Assembly: GCA_032252755.1 (NCBI GenBank)
Contig: JAVUPY010000082.1
Coordinates: 1 to 52,927 of the forward strand
DNA from: Terriglobia bacterium
Lineage (GTDB): Bacteria > Acidobacteriota > Terriglobia > Terriglobales > Acidobacteriaceae
Length of the DNA stretch: 52,927 nt
Direction of reading: 5' to 3'
The position numbers were made by a program, and so were the translations under genes. Shown here piece by piece: positions 24,706 to 32,941 of this stretch (position 1 is its first letter; each line of letters begins with the position of its first letter). The notes below the pieces were generated by a model, which was not told the origin of the DNA, ran no database searches, and worked only from the letters and a program-made list of their open reading frames with translations.

Positions 24706-26307
24706 GTGAGCGAGCGCTGTATTCCCTATACGGCCATCCCGCATTCCTCCAAGCTTTTCCTCGATTATCTTTTCCATTTCCAAAAAGTTTCCGAGTTCTA
24801 TCCGCGGCCGGCGAATCGCAACTGGCTAACCGATGAGGCGAAGCGGGTTGAATACGATCCTGAGCGCCGCGCCCGCGTCGCCGCCGTTCTCGAGAGGCAG
24901 AACGCAGCATTTGGCGTTGGAGAGAAGGCCCAGCAGTCGCTGCGAAGATTCCGCGAAGGAGCGGTCGCCATCGTCACCGGACAACAGGTCGGACTGTTTG
25001 GAGGACCGCTGTACTCGCTCCTGAAGGCCGCCTCTGTGCTGAATGCAGCCGAGGAACTGAGCCGCGCAGGAGTTCCGGCAGTCGCGGTGTTCTGGCTTGC
25101 CACCGAAGACCACGACTTGGCGGAAATCGACCATGCGCTTTTTCCGGCTGGGCCGGGTCAGCTACGCGAATTGCGGTCAAGTTCCAGAGGGCAGAGAAAC
25201 GCTCCTGTCGGAGCCGTCAGGTTCTCGTCTGAAATCGAGAAGCTCGCCGAAGAAGCAGCGGCACTCCTGGGCGACTCGCAAGCTGCAGACGATCTCAAAG
25301 CGTCGTATCGTTCCGGAGAGACGTACGGCTCAGCTTTCGGCAAGCTGTTCGCGCAGATCTTCCGCAACCACGGATTGATTTTCCTCGACCCGCTCGACCC
25401 CGAATTGCGCCAAATCGCTGCGCCCATTTACAGCCAGGTTCTCGAGAGCGCAGAGGCGCTCGATAGGGAATTGCTGGCGCGCGGAAAAAGACTCCGCGAA
25501 GCCGGATATCATGAGCAGGTCAAAGTCACTGCAGAGTCGACGTTGCTCTTCTCGCTGTCCGGCGGTGAGCGAACCGCCATCCATCGCGCGAATGGCGGAT
25601 TCCTGATCGGTGCCCAACGAGTCGGAAAGGACGAGTTGCTCGCCCGGGTGAGAAATCAGCCCCATGAGTTCAGTCCCAATGCGCTGCTAAGGCCCGTCGT
25701 GCAGGACTACCTGCTGCCGACCGTTGCTTACTTCGGTGGTGCCGCCGAGGTGGCCTATTTCGCACAATCGGCTGTTGTATATCAACGACTGCTCGCACGC
25801 GTTACACCGATCCTCTCGCGTCTGAGTGCCACGCTCGTGAATCAGCGCATGCAAAAACTGTTGAAGCGCTACCGGCTTAGGATCACCGATCTCTTCGCGG
25901 GGGCCGAAAATCTCAAGCAACTACTGGGAAGCAGGGTTCTACCGGAAGGGCTTCACGACGCCCTCGACGTCACCTCGGATGCGATCCGCGAGAACATTGA
26001 GAAGATGCAAGACGCGCTGCAAAGACTCGAGCCTTCACTGGTGCCCGCTGCGGAAAAAGCAGCGCGGAAGATGAAATATCAGGTCGAGCGTCTGCGAACC
26101 AAGGCCGCCCGAGCAGAGCTGCGTCGCGACCAGCAACTCGAACGCGACGCCTCTGAACTGATTGCCGGCCTCTATCCGGCGAAGACATTGCAGGAAAGGG
26201 AACTGGCCGGAATAGCCATGCTTGCAGAGCACGGCCCGGATCTGCTCGGCCGCTTTATCGAAGCGGCAAAGGCGGAATGCGGTGCTCACCAGGTGATTCA
26301 GCTCTGA
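24706..26307 (+). CDS. bshC: Putative cysteine ligase BshC (bacillithiol synthesis)
   Basis: Last step of bacillithiol synthesis: cysteine is joined to glucosaminyl-malate. From the GTG at 24706 the protein has 533 residues, the normal family length, and starts CIPYTAIPHSSKLFLDYLFHF. The signature blocks AIVTGQQVGLFGGPLYSLLKA and VFWLATEDHDLAEIDH are present, as are PNALLRPVVQDYLLPTVAYFGG and a long C-terminal coiled coil (REELRRD-like helices, 460-530). The frame is open further upstream (an ATG at 24643), but that extension is Ser/Pro-rich and unlike the family. bshA and bshB are not in the window; a YfiT-type bacillithiol transferase is at the left edge. Confidence 0.92.
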   Translation: MSERCIPYTAIPHSSKLFLDYLFHFQKVSEFYPRPANRNWLTDEAKRVEYDPERRARVAAVLERQNAAFGVGEKAQQSLRRFREGAVAIVTGQQVGLFGGPLYSLLKAASVLNAAEELSRAGVPAVAVFWLATEDHDLAEIDHALFPAGPGQLRELRSSSRGQRNAPVGAVRFSSEIEKLAEEAAALLGDSQAADDLKASYRSGETYGSAFGKLFAQIFRNHGLIFLDPLDPELRQIAAPIYSQVLESAEALDRELLARGKRLREAGYHEQVKVTAESTLLFSLSGGERTAIHRANGGFLIGAQRVGKDELLARVRNQPHEFSPNALLRPVVQDYLLPTVAYFGGAAEVAYFAQSAVVYQRLLARVTPILSRLSATLVNQRMQKLLKRYRLRITDLFAGAENLKQLLGSRVLPEGLHDALDVTSDAIRENIEKMQDALQRLEPSLVPAAEKAARKMKYQVERLRTKAARAELRRDQQLERDASELIAGLYPAKTLQERELAGIAMLAEHGPDLLGRFIEAAKAECGAHQVIQL

Positions 26308-26318
26308 GAAAGTCGTTC

Positions 26319-26361
26319 TCAGTTGCCAGTTGAACGCAAGGGCCTTCTAACTGGGAACTGG
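26319..26361. repeat. Intergenic inverted repeat after bshC
   Basis: CAGTTGCCAGTT (about 26320-26331) and AACTGGGAACTG (26349-26360) pair at 11 of 12 positions around a 17-base loop. A T-run follows at 26372, so it may act as the bshC terminator. Confidence 0.5.
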
Positions 26362-26407
26362 AAACCCGCCATTGTCTTTTTTAGCCGTTTCGTTCTAGCA
26401 TTTGCTT

Positions 26408-26716
26408 ATGGCCAAGAACTCCAGCCCGTTTGAAGTTCCGTGCCCCTGCTGCGGCGCGATGTTGAAGATTGATCCAAGCACCAAGGCCGTGATCTCGCAT
26501 GTGGCCAAGGCGATCCCGAAAACCTTCAACGATATTGAAGAGGCCGCTCGCTCCATGCGCGAGCAGGACAGCCGTAAGGAGTCGCTCTTCCGGCAATCTG
26601 TCGAAGCCGAGAAGAACAAGGCCGATCTGCTGGAGAAGAAGTTCCAGGAGGCCATTCGCAAGGCCAAAGAGTCACCCGATACGGGAAAGCCGATCCGCGA
26701 CTTCGATCTTGACTGA
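26408..26716 (+). CDS. Small protein with CPCC motif and helical body, unknown
   Basis: A 102-residue protein beginning MAKNSSPFEVPCPCCGAMLKIDP. The CPCCG near residues 12-16 resembles half of a zinc ribbon, but no second CxxC pair follows, so zinc could bind only through a dimer or with other ligands. The remainder is a long charged helix (EEAARSMREQDSRKESLFRQ, EAEKNKADLLEKKFQEAIRKAKE). I recognise no named family. It ends two bases before the glycerophosphodiesterase ATG, so the two genes are co-transcribed. The coupling suggests a shared condition rather than a known shared function. Confidence 0.75.
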   Translation: MAKNSSPFEVPCPCCGAMLKIDPSTKAVISHVAKAIPKTFNDIEEAARSMREQDSRKESLFRQSVEAEKNKADLLEKKFQEAIRKAKESPDTGKPIRDFDLD

Positions 26717-26718
26717 CC

Positions 26719-27414
26719 ATGAACGCCGGCAACAATCGCCCGCTGTTACTCGGGCATCGTGGATGCCGCGTCAGCCAGTTTCCAGAAAACTCCATGAGCG
26801 CTTTCCAGCACGCGCTTACGTGCGGGCTGGACGGGTTCGAGTTCGACTTACGGGCCAGTGCAGATGGCCGACTGCCCTGTATTCACGATGACGCGATCGG
26901 CGGATACCTCGTTGCTGATAGTCCTTACCACGAACTCTACAAAGGATACTTGAGCTTCAAGCACACCCATGGCGAGCCTATACCGTGCCTGCAGGACGTG
27001 CTGCGTGAGTTCGGCCATCTCGCCTTCCTCGATATCGAAATCAAGGTCGCAGGTTTCGAGAAAGCAGTCTTGAAGCTTGTCAGGCAATATCCGCCACATC
27101 GATTCGTGATCTCGTCTTTCCTTGCGGAGGTGCTGCTCGACGTCGCCGAGGCGAATCCAGAGGTTCCTTTGGGCTTCATCTTCGATGACGTCTCCGGCTT
27201 GCGCGCATATCGCAACGTTCGTGTCAGCTATCTCATGCCCCGACACGACCTGCTGACCCGCGAACTTGTGGAGACATTCCATCGAGACGGATACAAGGTT
27301 GTTACCTGGACTGTGAACCGCGCAAGGGACATAACGCGGCTTGCGAGTTGGGGCGTCGACGGTTTAATTTCCGACGACCCTGTGCTGTTACGCAGAACGG
27401 TGGATGGGAACTGA
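26719..27414 (+). CDS. ugpQ: Glycerophosphodiester phosphodiesterase
   Basis: The 231-residue protein is a GDPD TIM barrel. LGHRGCRVSQFPENS carries H13, R14, E23 and N24, FEFDLRASADGRLPCIHDD carries the metal ligands E41 and D43 and the catalytic H56, and DIEIK and TWTVN follow as in the family. It hydrolyses glycerophosphodiesters to an alcohol and sn-glycerol 3-phosphate. It lacks a signal peptide, so it acts in the cytoplasm, like UgpQ. Its 3' end overlaps the 3' end of convergent glpD by 27 bases; GlpD oxidises its product, so the two encode consecutive steps. The symbol is by similarity. Confidence 0.9.
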   Translation: MNAGNNRPLLLGHRGCRVSQFPENSMSAFQHALTCGLDGFEFDLRASADGRLPCIHDDAIGGYLVADSPYHELYKGYLSFKHTHGEPIPCLQDVLREFGHLAFLDIEIKVAGFEKAVLKLVRQYPPHRFVISSFLAEVLLDVAEANPEVPLGFIFDDVSGLRAYRNVRVSYLMPRHDLLTRELVETFHRDGYKVVTWTVNRARDITRLASWGVDGLISDDPVLLRRTVDGN

Positions 27415-29049
27415 GGGATCGTGCGGCATTGGGGCGGCTTCCGGCTTTTTGAGAAACGCAACGCGTTCCAGTTCCGCGTTTTCAATCTGTGATTCAATCT
27501 CCCGTTGATCCCACTTCAGGGCCGCTCCAATGCGCTTCGCCGCAATTTGGGTACACTCTGGCGACCAGCAGGTGCCGAGCGCAACGGGGACCCGCCGCAA
27601 CAGCACATCCGAAAGATTCACGGCATATTCGAACCGCATTGCATGAACAGCCTCGGCGACAACGTGTTCCGTATGGAGGCAGAGCGGCTGCAGAAGCCGT
27701 TCGTCGGACGCGGCCAGGCGTAGAATTCCGAGCGCACCCAGGCCATACATCGATGCCGTATGTTGTGCCAACTCTGGCGGCAGACCAGTATTGCGAGCCA
27801 TCGCATCCGCCCATTGTCGAACCGTCACCTCAATCCCATTCGCATTCGTGATCGGAACCGGCACTTCGGATGTGGCTTGCGGTTGCAGGCCAAGGGCAAT
27901 TGCGCACTTACGCGCTAGCGAGGCCGCCGTAGTCAGTTTCCCGCCGATGACAGAGATCATCCCCTCAAGACCGTCCTGCTTGTGGTCGTACAGGATTGCC
28001 TTGCGCGTGATGGCCGATGGAGCGGCTCCTTCCATGAAGGGTAGTGGTCGGATTCCGGCAAAGGCGTAATGCACGTTGGCCGCAGTGAGTGTGGCACGTG
28101 GAAACAATTGGTTCGCCGAACGCAGTAGGTAGTCGATCTCTTCCGCACTGGGGGTTGCGTCCGAAGGATTGCCGAAGTCGGGCACTTCCGTTGTTCCGAG
28201 GAGTATCTGCTGATTCCACGGAATTAGAAACAGGGCTCTGCCGTCGATACCTTGCGTGTAAAGCGCTGTTTCAGGAGCGCCCGGAAATTTGGGCAGCACC
28301 AGATGCGAGCCGCGCACCCCACCGACGAGCCGACCGTCGGTTGCAACCCCGGTTTCGGCGCACAGTTGATCCACCCATGGCCCAGTGGCGTTGATCACCC
28401 ATTTGCAGTTGACCGACGACTCATTTCCCGACGACCGGTCACGGAAAACAATGCCGGTGGCTCGCCCCTGCGCTTGCGTTACTTCCAATACCACGGCGTA
28501 GTTGCGGATTTCCGCGCCGGCTTTCGCCGCATCGGATATCCACTCCGCCACGAGGCGTTCGGGAAATTCGCATTGTGCGTCATCGTATTCGAAGAGCGAC
28601 CAGCTCTTGCCGGCGTCCAGTTCTGCTTCCAGTTGCCTGGCTGCTCGCCCGCCTTGGTCCAAGGTCCAGTGGCTTCCGGCAAACCTGCCGTAGAGCCATA
28701 GCCCCACTCGAACCTGTAACGCGGAAAAGCGGCTGTTCTTATCAAGAGCCAGAACGAACCGAAGTGGCCGTACCAGGTGTGGTTGCTGTCGAATCAACCG
28801 ATCCCGCTCCCGCAGGGACTCGCGGACGAGCCCTATTTCCGCGTATTGCAGGTATCGTAGACCGCCATGGATGATGCGGGTGGAACGGCTGGTTGTGCCC
28901 GAGGCGAAGTCGTTTTGTTCGAGCAGTAGCACACTGCGGCCGGCACGAGCGCACTCCCGCGCTATCGCCACGCCGTTGATCCCGCCGCCAATCACGACGA
29001 TGTCGAACTGACTGCCAACAAGCCTGTGCCGGTTGGGAATTTCGCTCAC
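27388..29049 (-). CDS. glpD: Aerobic-type glycerol-3-phosphate dehydrogenase
   Basis: A 553-residue FAD enzyme that oxidises glycerol 3-phosphate to dihydroxyacetone phosphate and passes electrons to quinone. It has the FAD fold VVIGGGINGVAIARE (18-32), DFASGTTSRSTRIIHGGLRYL, which is diagnostic of GlpD/GlpA, and YAFAGIRPLPF and VIGGKLTTAASLA towards the middle. A C-terminal helical domain follows. The reading frame starts at a GTG (29049) with a weak ribosome site; no better ATG matches the family. It converges on ugpQ with a 27-base overlap of the coding 3' ends, and is divergent from mazG. Confidence 0.93.
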   Translation of the reverse strand: MSEIPNRHRLVGSQFDIVVIGGGINGVAIARECARAGRSVLLLEQNDFASGTTSRSTRIIHGGLRYLQYAEIGLVRESLRERDRLIRQQPHLVRPLRFVLALDKNSRFSALQVRVGLWLYGRFAGSHWTLDQGGRAARQLEAELDAGKSWSLFEYDDAQCEFPERLVAEWISDAAKAGAEIRNYAVVLEVTQAQGRATGIVFRDRSSGNESSVNCKWVINATGPWVDQLCAETGVATDGRLVGGVRGSHLVLPKFPGAPETALYTQGIDGRALFLIPWNQQILLGTTEVPDFGNPSDATPSAEEIDYLLRSANQLFPRATLTAANVHYAFAGIRPLPFMEGAAPSAITRKAILYDHKQDGLEGMISVIGGKLTTAASLARKCAIALGLQPQATSEVPVPITNANGIEVTVRQWADAMARNTGLPPELAQHTASMYGLGALGILRLAASDERLLQPLCLHTEHVVAEAVHAMRFEYAVNLSDVLLRRVPVALGTCWSPECTQIAAKRIGAALKWDQREIESQIENAELERVAFLKKPEAAPMPHDPSVPIHRSA

Positions 29050-29129
29050 TCTTTGTACGATGCTTCTACTCTGATGCGGGACGTAAGGTCCGCCTTTTCA
29101 GCCCGTCCCGAGTCATTTACATTCAATTC

Positions 29130-30020
29130 ATGGCAGATACAGGTGAGAGGTTTGAGCGCGTTGTAGGCATCATGGCAAAATTGCGGGCCCCGGGCGGCTG
29201 TCCGTGGGATCGCGAGCAGACATTCGATTCCATCAAGCCCTACACGCTTGAAGAAGCCTACGAAGTGATCGAGGCCATCGACAATCGCGACTGGGATGAA
29301 CTTGTCGGCGAACTGGGCGATCTCCTCCTGCAGGTGCTCTTCTACTCAGAGATGGCGCAGGAAGACGGGAAGTTCAGCATCGACAAAGTGCTCGATACCC
29401 TGTCGAACAAGTTGATCAACCGCCATCCTCACGTCTTCGGCGACGTCGTGGCCGAAACCTCGAGTCAGGTGCTCCGGAACTGGGAGGCCATCAAGGCGGA
29501 AGAAAAGAAGAAGCGACTCGAAGAGCGAGGCGTTTTGGTCGAAGAGGAAGAGCAAACTGAGTCGCTGCTCGCCGGCATTTCCAGCAAGGTACCGTCGCTC
29601 ATGGAAGCACACAAGTTGAGTTCGAAAGCGGCGCGTGTCGGTTTCGACTGGCCAAACATCGAGGGGCTTTTCGATAAATTGCGGGAAGAGACCGGGGAGT
29701 TGCGAGCCGAGGTCGCAAAGATTCCGGCTCCCGGGCCCGTCCCGGTTGGGCGCGGCATTGCCGGAGCGAAGGGAGAGACCGTTCCCCCGAAATTGCACCA
29801 GCGCCTGGAAGAAGAATTGGGAGATTTGTTCTTTGTGCTGGTCAACGTCGCGCGTTATCTTTCGGTTGATCCGGAATCGGCCCTCCGGAAGACGAACCGC
29901 AAATTCCGGCGCCGCTTCCGGTACGTCGAACAGAAGCTGCTGCAAAAAGGGAAAAAGATCGACGAGTCCTCGTTGGATGAAATGGAAGAGCTCTGGCAGG
30001 AATCGAAAAAGCAAGTATAG
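29130..30020 (+). CDS. mazG: Nucleoside triphosphate pyrophosphohydrolase MazG
   Basis: The 296 residues contain two MazG repeats. The first has CPWDREQTFDSIKPYTLEEAYE with E41, E42 and E45, and then ELGDLLLQVLFYSEMA with E61 and D64, the magnesium-binding acidic cluster. The second repeat has LEEELGDLFFVLVNVARYL near residues 232-250 and a basic C-terminal tail. MazG hydrolyses NTPs and dNTPs to monophosphates and removes aberrant nucleotides. The insert between repeats (EEKKKRLEERGVLVEEEEQ) is longer than in E. coli MazG, and its GPVPVGRGIAGAKGE loop is unusual. Two genes (GNAT, NSAR/OSBS) follow on the same strand. Confidence 0.94.
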   Translation: MADTGERFERVVGIMAKLRAPGGCPWDREQTFDSIKPYTLEEAYEVIEAIDNRDWDELVGELGDLLLQVLFYSEMAQEDGKFSIDKVLDTLSNKLINRHPHVFGDVVAETSSQVLRNWEAIKAEEKKKRLEERGVLVEEEEQTESLLAGISSKVPSLMEAHKLSSKAARVGFDWPNIEGLFDKLREETGELRAEVAKIPAPGPVPVGRGIAGAKGETVPPKLHQRLEEELGDLFFVLVNVARYLSVDPESALRKTNRKFRRRFRYVEQKLLQKGKKIDESSLDEMEELWQESKKQV

Positions 30021-30074
30021 CCGGACCCGCGAGCGACGTAAGGCAGGGACAATCTTTCAGACTTTGACTCTCGT

Positions 30075-30106
30075 GCTGAGTAGCTGAGAAGCTGAGGAGC
30101 TGAGCG
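30075..30106. repeat. Four tandem AGCTGAG-type octamers
   Basis: GCTGAG occurs four times with an exact 8-base period just before the GNAT gene's start codon. The third and fourth copies include GAGGAG and sit 10-15 bases before the ATG, so the repeat may also supply the ribosome site. Confidence 0.85.
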
Positions 30107-30112
30107 GCTCAA

Positions 30113-30883
30113 ATGATTCAGGCCGAACAACGATTTGGAAACTATCTTCTGCGCACGTGTCATTCTGTCGAAGACATGCGAGCTGCACTCGCTTTGCAGC
30201 GCGACGTCTGGCACTTCTCCGATGAAGAGTTAGTGCCAGTCCGTCTCTTCGTAGTCGGCGAGAAGGTTGGTGGTCACGTTCTGGGCGCGTTTGACGGCGA
30301 CCGTATGGTCGGTTTCGCCTACGGATTGCCCGGCTATCGCAACGGACACTCCTACGTGCACTCGCACATGCTGGCCGTTGCAGCCAGTCACCGCAACACC
30401 GGGATCGGGCGAGCGCTGAAATTGTTCCAGCGAGACATCGTCCTGAAGCAGGGAATCGAACTGATCGAATGGACCTTCGATCCGCTCGAGATCAAGAACG
30501 CCTATCTGAATATCGAAAAGCTCGGCGCTATCGCTCGCCGTTACACGCTCAACCAGTACGGCATCACAACCTCTCCGCTGCAGGCGGGACTGCCAACTGA
30601 TCGCCTTTATGCCGAATGGTGGCTGAATTCGAGTCGTGTCAGGACGCTGCTCGAGCAGGGTAGCCATCCGCCAATCAAGGCCGAGCAGCACGTCGACGTG
30701 CCCGGCGAAATCTACGAATGGAAGGCTGCTAAAAATCCACGCGCGGCACAGGTCCAGTCAAGAAACCGCGAGTTGTTTTTGAAGCAGTTCAAGAATGGCA
30801 TGGCAATCCTGGGCTACGAACGAAACAGTAATGGCGACGGCCGTTTCCTGTTGGGGCACTGGGAAGAGAAGTTAGGATATTGA
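30113..30883 (+). CDS. GNAT-family acyltransferase, candidate amino-acid N-succinyltransferase
   Basis: A 256-residue protein with the GNAT acyl-CoA signature VAASHRNTGIGRALKLFQR (about 84-102), preceded by the long beta strand GHSYVHSHMLAV. The length exceeds a bare GNAT domain because of a C-terminal extension (residues about 160-256). It ends four bases before the start of the N-succinylamino-acid racemase/OSBS gene. In other bacteria a GNAT enzyme beside such a racemase succinylates D-amino acids in an irreversible D-to-L conversion pathway. That role is an inference from context; the fold itself is clear. No deacylase gene is adjacent. Confidence 0.85.
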   Translation: MIQAEQRFGNYLLRTCHSVEDMRAALALQRDVWHFSDEELVPVRLFVVGEKVGGHVLGAFDGDRMVGFAYGLPGYRNGHSYVHSHMLAVAASHRNTGIGRALKLFQRDIVLKQGIELIEWTFDPLEIKNAYLNIEKLGAIARRYTLNQYGITTSPLQAGLPTDRLYAEWWLNSSRVRTLLEQGSHPPIKAEQHVDVPGEIYEWKAAKNPRAAQVQSRNRELFLKQFKNGMAILGYERNSNGDGRFLLGHWEEKLGY

Positions 30884-30887
30884 TTAA

Positions 30888-32030
30888 ATGAAAATCGAGA
30901 GCATTACTCTTCGCGAGATTCGCATGCCGCTGGTTCATTTTTTTGAAACCAGCTTTGGACGTACCACCGAGCGCCGCATCCTCCTCGTGACCGTTCACGG
31001 CGATGGGATCGACGGATGGGGCGAGTGCACCGCCGGAGAGCATCCCTTCTATAATGAAGAGTCGATCGACACCGCTTGGTACGTCATCCGTGGGCACTTC
31101 GCCCCGGCTCTGCTGGGAAAGAACATTGAAAACGGAACCGACTGCCCGCCGCTGTTCGCGAATGTGAAAGGCCATCGTATGGCGAAGGCGGCGACCGAAA
31201 ACGCCATCTGGGACGCGCTCGCGATCGAAAAGAATGTGCCGCTGTGGAAACTAGTTGGCGGTTCGCTTGCCGAACTCAACTGCGGCGTCTCCATCGGGAT
31301 TCAGGATTCTCCCGGGCAATTGCTCGAAAAGATTGCCACCGAGCTTGAAGCCGGGTATCAGCGCATCAAGGTCAAAGTAAAACCTGGTTGGGACGTCAAC
31401 ATTCTGGACAAGATTCGCTCGCGCTGGCCGTCGATCACGCTGAGTTGCGACGCAAACTCCGCCTACACCCTTGACGATGTCGATCATCTCAAGAAACTCG
31501 ACGCTTTCAATCTGCTAATGATCGAGCAGCCGCTCTGGAACGACGACATTGCCGCTCACGCGAAACTCCAGCCCCAGTTGAGGACATCGCTATGCCTCGA
31601 TGAGTCCATCCTGCACGCGCGCGGAGCCGCCACGGCGATCGGCGCCGGAGCGTGCCGCATTATCAACATTAAACTCGGACGCGTCGGCGGATTCACTGAG
31701 GCGATCCGTACCCATGACGTCTGCCAGCGTGCGGGAATTCCCGTCTGGTGTGGCGGAATGCTGGAGTCGGGCATTGGGCGCTCGCACAACATCGCCATGT
31801 CCACGCTGCCGAATTTCAAACTACCCGGCGATGTCTCCGCTTCCGCTCGCTACTGGAAAGACGACATCATCGAACCGGCAGTGACTGTCAGTCCGAACGG
31901 GACAATCAAGGTCCCGCAAGGGCGTGGGCGCGGATTCGAATTGCGCGAGGACCTCATAGGGAGGCTGACGGTGAGGGAAGAAACCTTCTCTGAGAGGACG
32001 CGGACAGCCGATTTCGCAGCAAAAGACTGA
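30888..32030 (+). CDS. menC: o-Succinylbenzoate synthase / N-succinylamino-acid racemase (enolase superfamily)
   Basis: The 380-residue protein has the MenC/NSAR architecture. The capping domain starts MKIESITLREIRMPLVHFFETSFG, and the barrel has K161-V-K163 (RIKVKVKPG), the metal ligands D188, E213 and D238, and the second acid/base K262 (NIKLGRVGG). GGMLESGIGRSHN near the C-terminus is typical. These enzymes make o-succinylbenzoate for menaquinone or racemise N-succinyl-amino acids; many do both. The adjacent GNAT gene favours the racemase role, and no other men gene is present. It is the last gene of a three-gene rightward run with mazG. The last 20 residues (ERTRTADFAAKD) are not conserved. 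Confidence 0.9.
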   Translation: MKIESITLREIRMPLVHFFETSFGRTTERRILLVTVHGDGIDGWGECTAGEHPFYNEESIDTAWYVIRGHFAPALLGKNIENGTDCPPLFANVKGHRMAKAATENAIWDALAIEKNVPLWKLVGGSLAELNCGVSIGIQDSPGQLLEKIATELEAGYQRIKVKVKPGWDVNILDKIRSRWPSITLSCDANSAYTLDDVDHLKKLDAFNLLMIEQPLWNDDIAAHAKLQPQLRTSLCLDESILHARGAATAIGAGACRIINIKLGRVGGFTEAIRTHDVCQRAGIPVWCGGMLESGIGRSHNIAMSTLPNFKLPGDVSASARYWKDDIIEPAVTVSPNGTIKVPQGRGRGFELREDLIGRLTVREETFSERTRTADFAAKD

Positions 32031-32065
32031 GATCCGAATCCGCGTACGATCTGAGGAATCCGCGG

Positions 32066-32935
32066 CTACTTTTGCGTCACCGCTCCGATGTCGCTATCGA
32101 CTTTCTTGAGGTAGTTGATCGCTTCCGCGACGCTCATCTTCGGAATCCTCTTGAAATCGTACGATGTGTCAATTTCGTCGATGCGGATGGTCTTAAAGAT
32201 CAGCGCTTTTCCAGTGAAGTTCAGCCGCATGTAGGTGACTTCCCAATCGCCTTTGTCGACCGGGCGCTGCTCCACGACGAAATGGCCGCCTTTATCGAGA
32301 CGTCCCAGGATCCCCCAACCAATTGAAACGTCTCTCGTCATCGTGCCGTCAATCTTCACCAGACGCATGTCTGTCCGGTCGATGATCATGTCACCTTCCA
32401 TCCCTTGAAGCACAAGGGTCTCGCGATTCGGCGCGCTGAAACTTGGATTGGGCGTGAAATGAAGCTTCACGAGCGCGTGCCCGTCTTTCTCCTCGGTACC
32501 GGCAATCTGGTAAATGAATGCGTCAGGCAGCGCTGCGACGATTCTCTTGGACCGGTTCTCATCCTCTTTTTGTTCTTTGCGCTTTTCTCGCATCTGCTTG
32601 GGATCGAGGAGGCGATTGATTCGGGCGTCCTCCTTTGCGAGATTGTTTCCGGTCAGGGGCTTGCCGTTAACGGTCAGAACCCGGCCAAGTAGCCCTTCCG
32701 GAGTCTCGGCGTACTGCCTGAGCGTGGTGCGATTCGGTTTGACCTGCCGAACTTTCCAGGAGTGATACTCGGGGGTGTCGGGCTGATGCAGTTCGTTGTA
32801 AACAACTTCTTTGATTAGGATCTGGGGATCCAGAGGTTGTTCGCTGGCTTTCGGCACTTCCTGGGCCGAGCAGCACAGGGCTGATGAGATTAGGAGGGCG
32901 AGCACGGCTCCCATCCGTATTGATGGAATTCGCAT
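32066..32935 (-). CDS. Exported hypothetical protein, possibly LolA-like fold
   Basis: A 289-residue exported protein with a signal peptide (MRIPSIRMGAVLALLISSAL, cleavage near CCSAQ). It contains long alternating beta strands such as MEGDMIIDRTDMRLVKIDG and GHFVVEQRPVDKGDWEVTYM. They recall outer-membrane lipoprotein-sorting proteins of the LolA/LolB-like fold. A basic segment, DPKQMREKRKEQKEDENRSKR, is unusual in such proteins. I do not recognise a named family and claim no function. The ATG at 32935 sits five bases after AGGA; an in-frame ATG six bases earlier is also possible. It converges on the NSAR/OSBS gene with a 35-base gap. Confidence 0.7.
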   Translation of the reverse strand: MRIPSIRMGAVLALLISSALCCSAQEVPKASEQPLDPQILIKEVVYNELHQPDTPEYHSWKVRQVKPNRTTLRQYAETPEGLLGRVLTVNGKPLTGNNLAKEDARINRLLDPKQMREKRKEQKEDENRSKRIVAALPDAFIYQIAGTEEKDGHALVKLHFTPNPSFSAPNRETLVLQGMEGDMIIDRTDMRLVKIDGTMTRDVSIGWGILGRLDKGGHFVVEQRPVDKGDWEVTYMRLNFTGKALIFKTIRIDEIDTSYDFKRIPKMSVAEAINYLKKVDSDIGAVTQK

Positions 32936-32941
32936 GTACAT

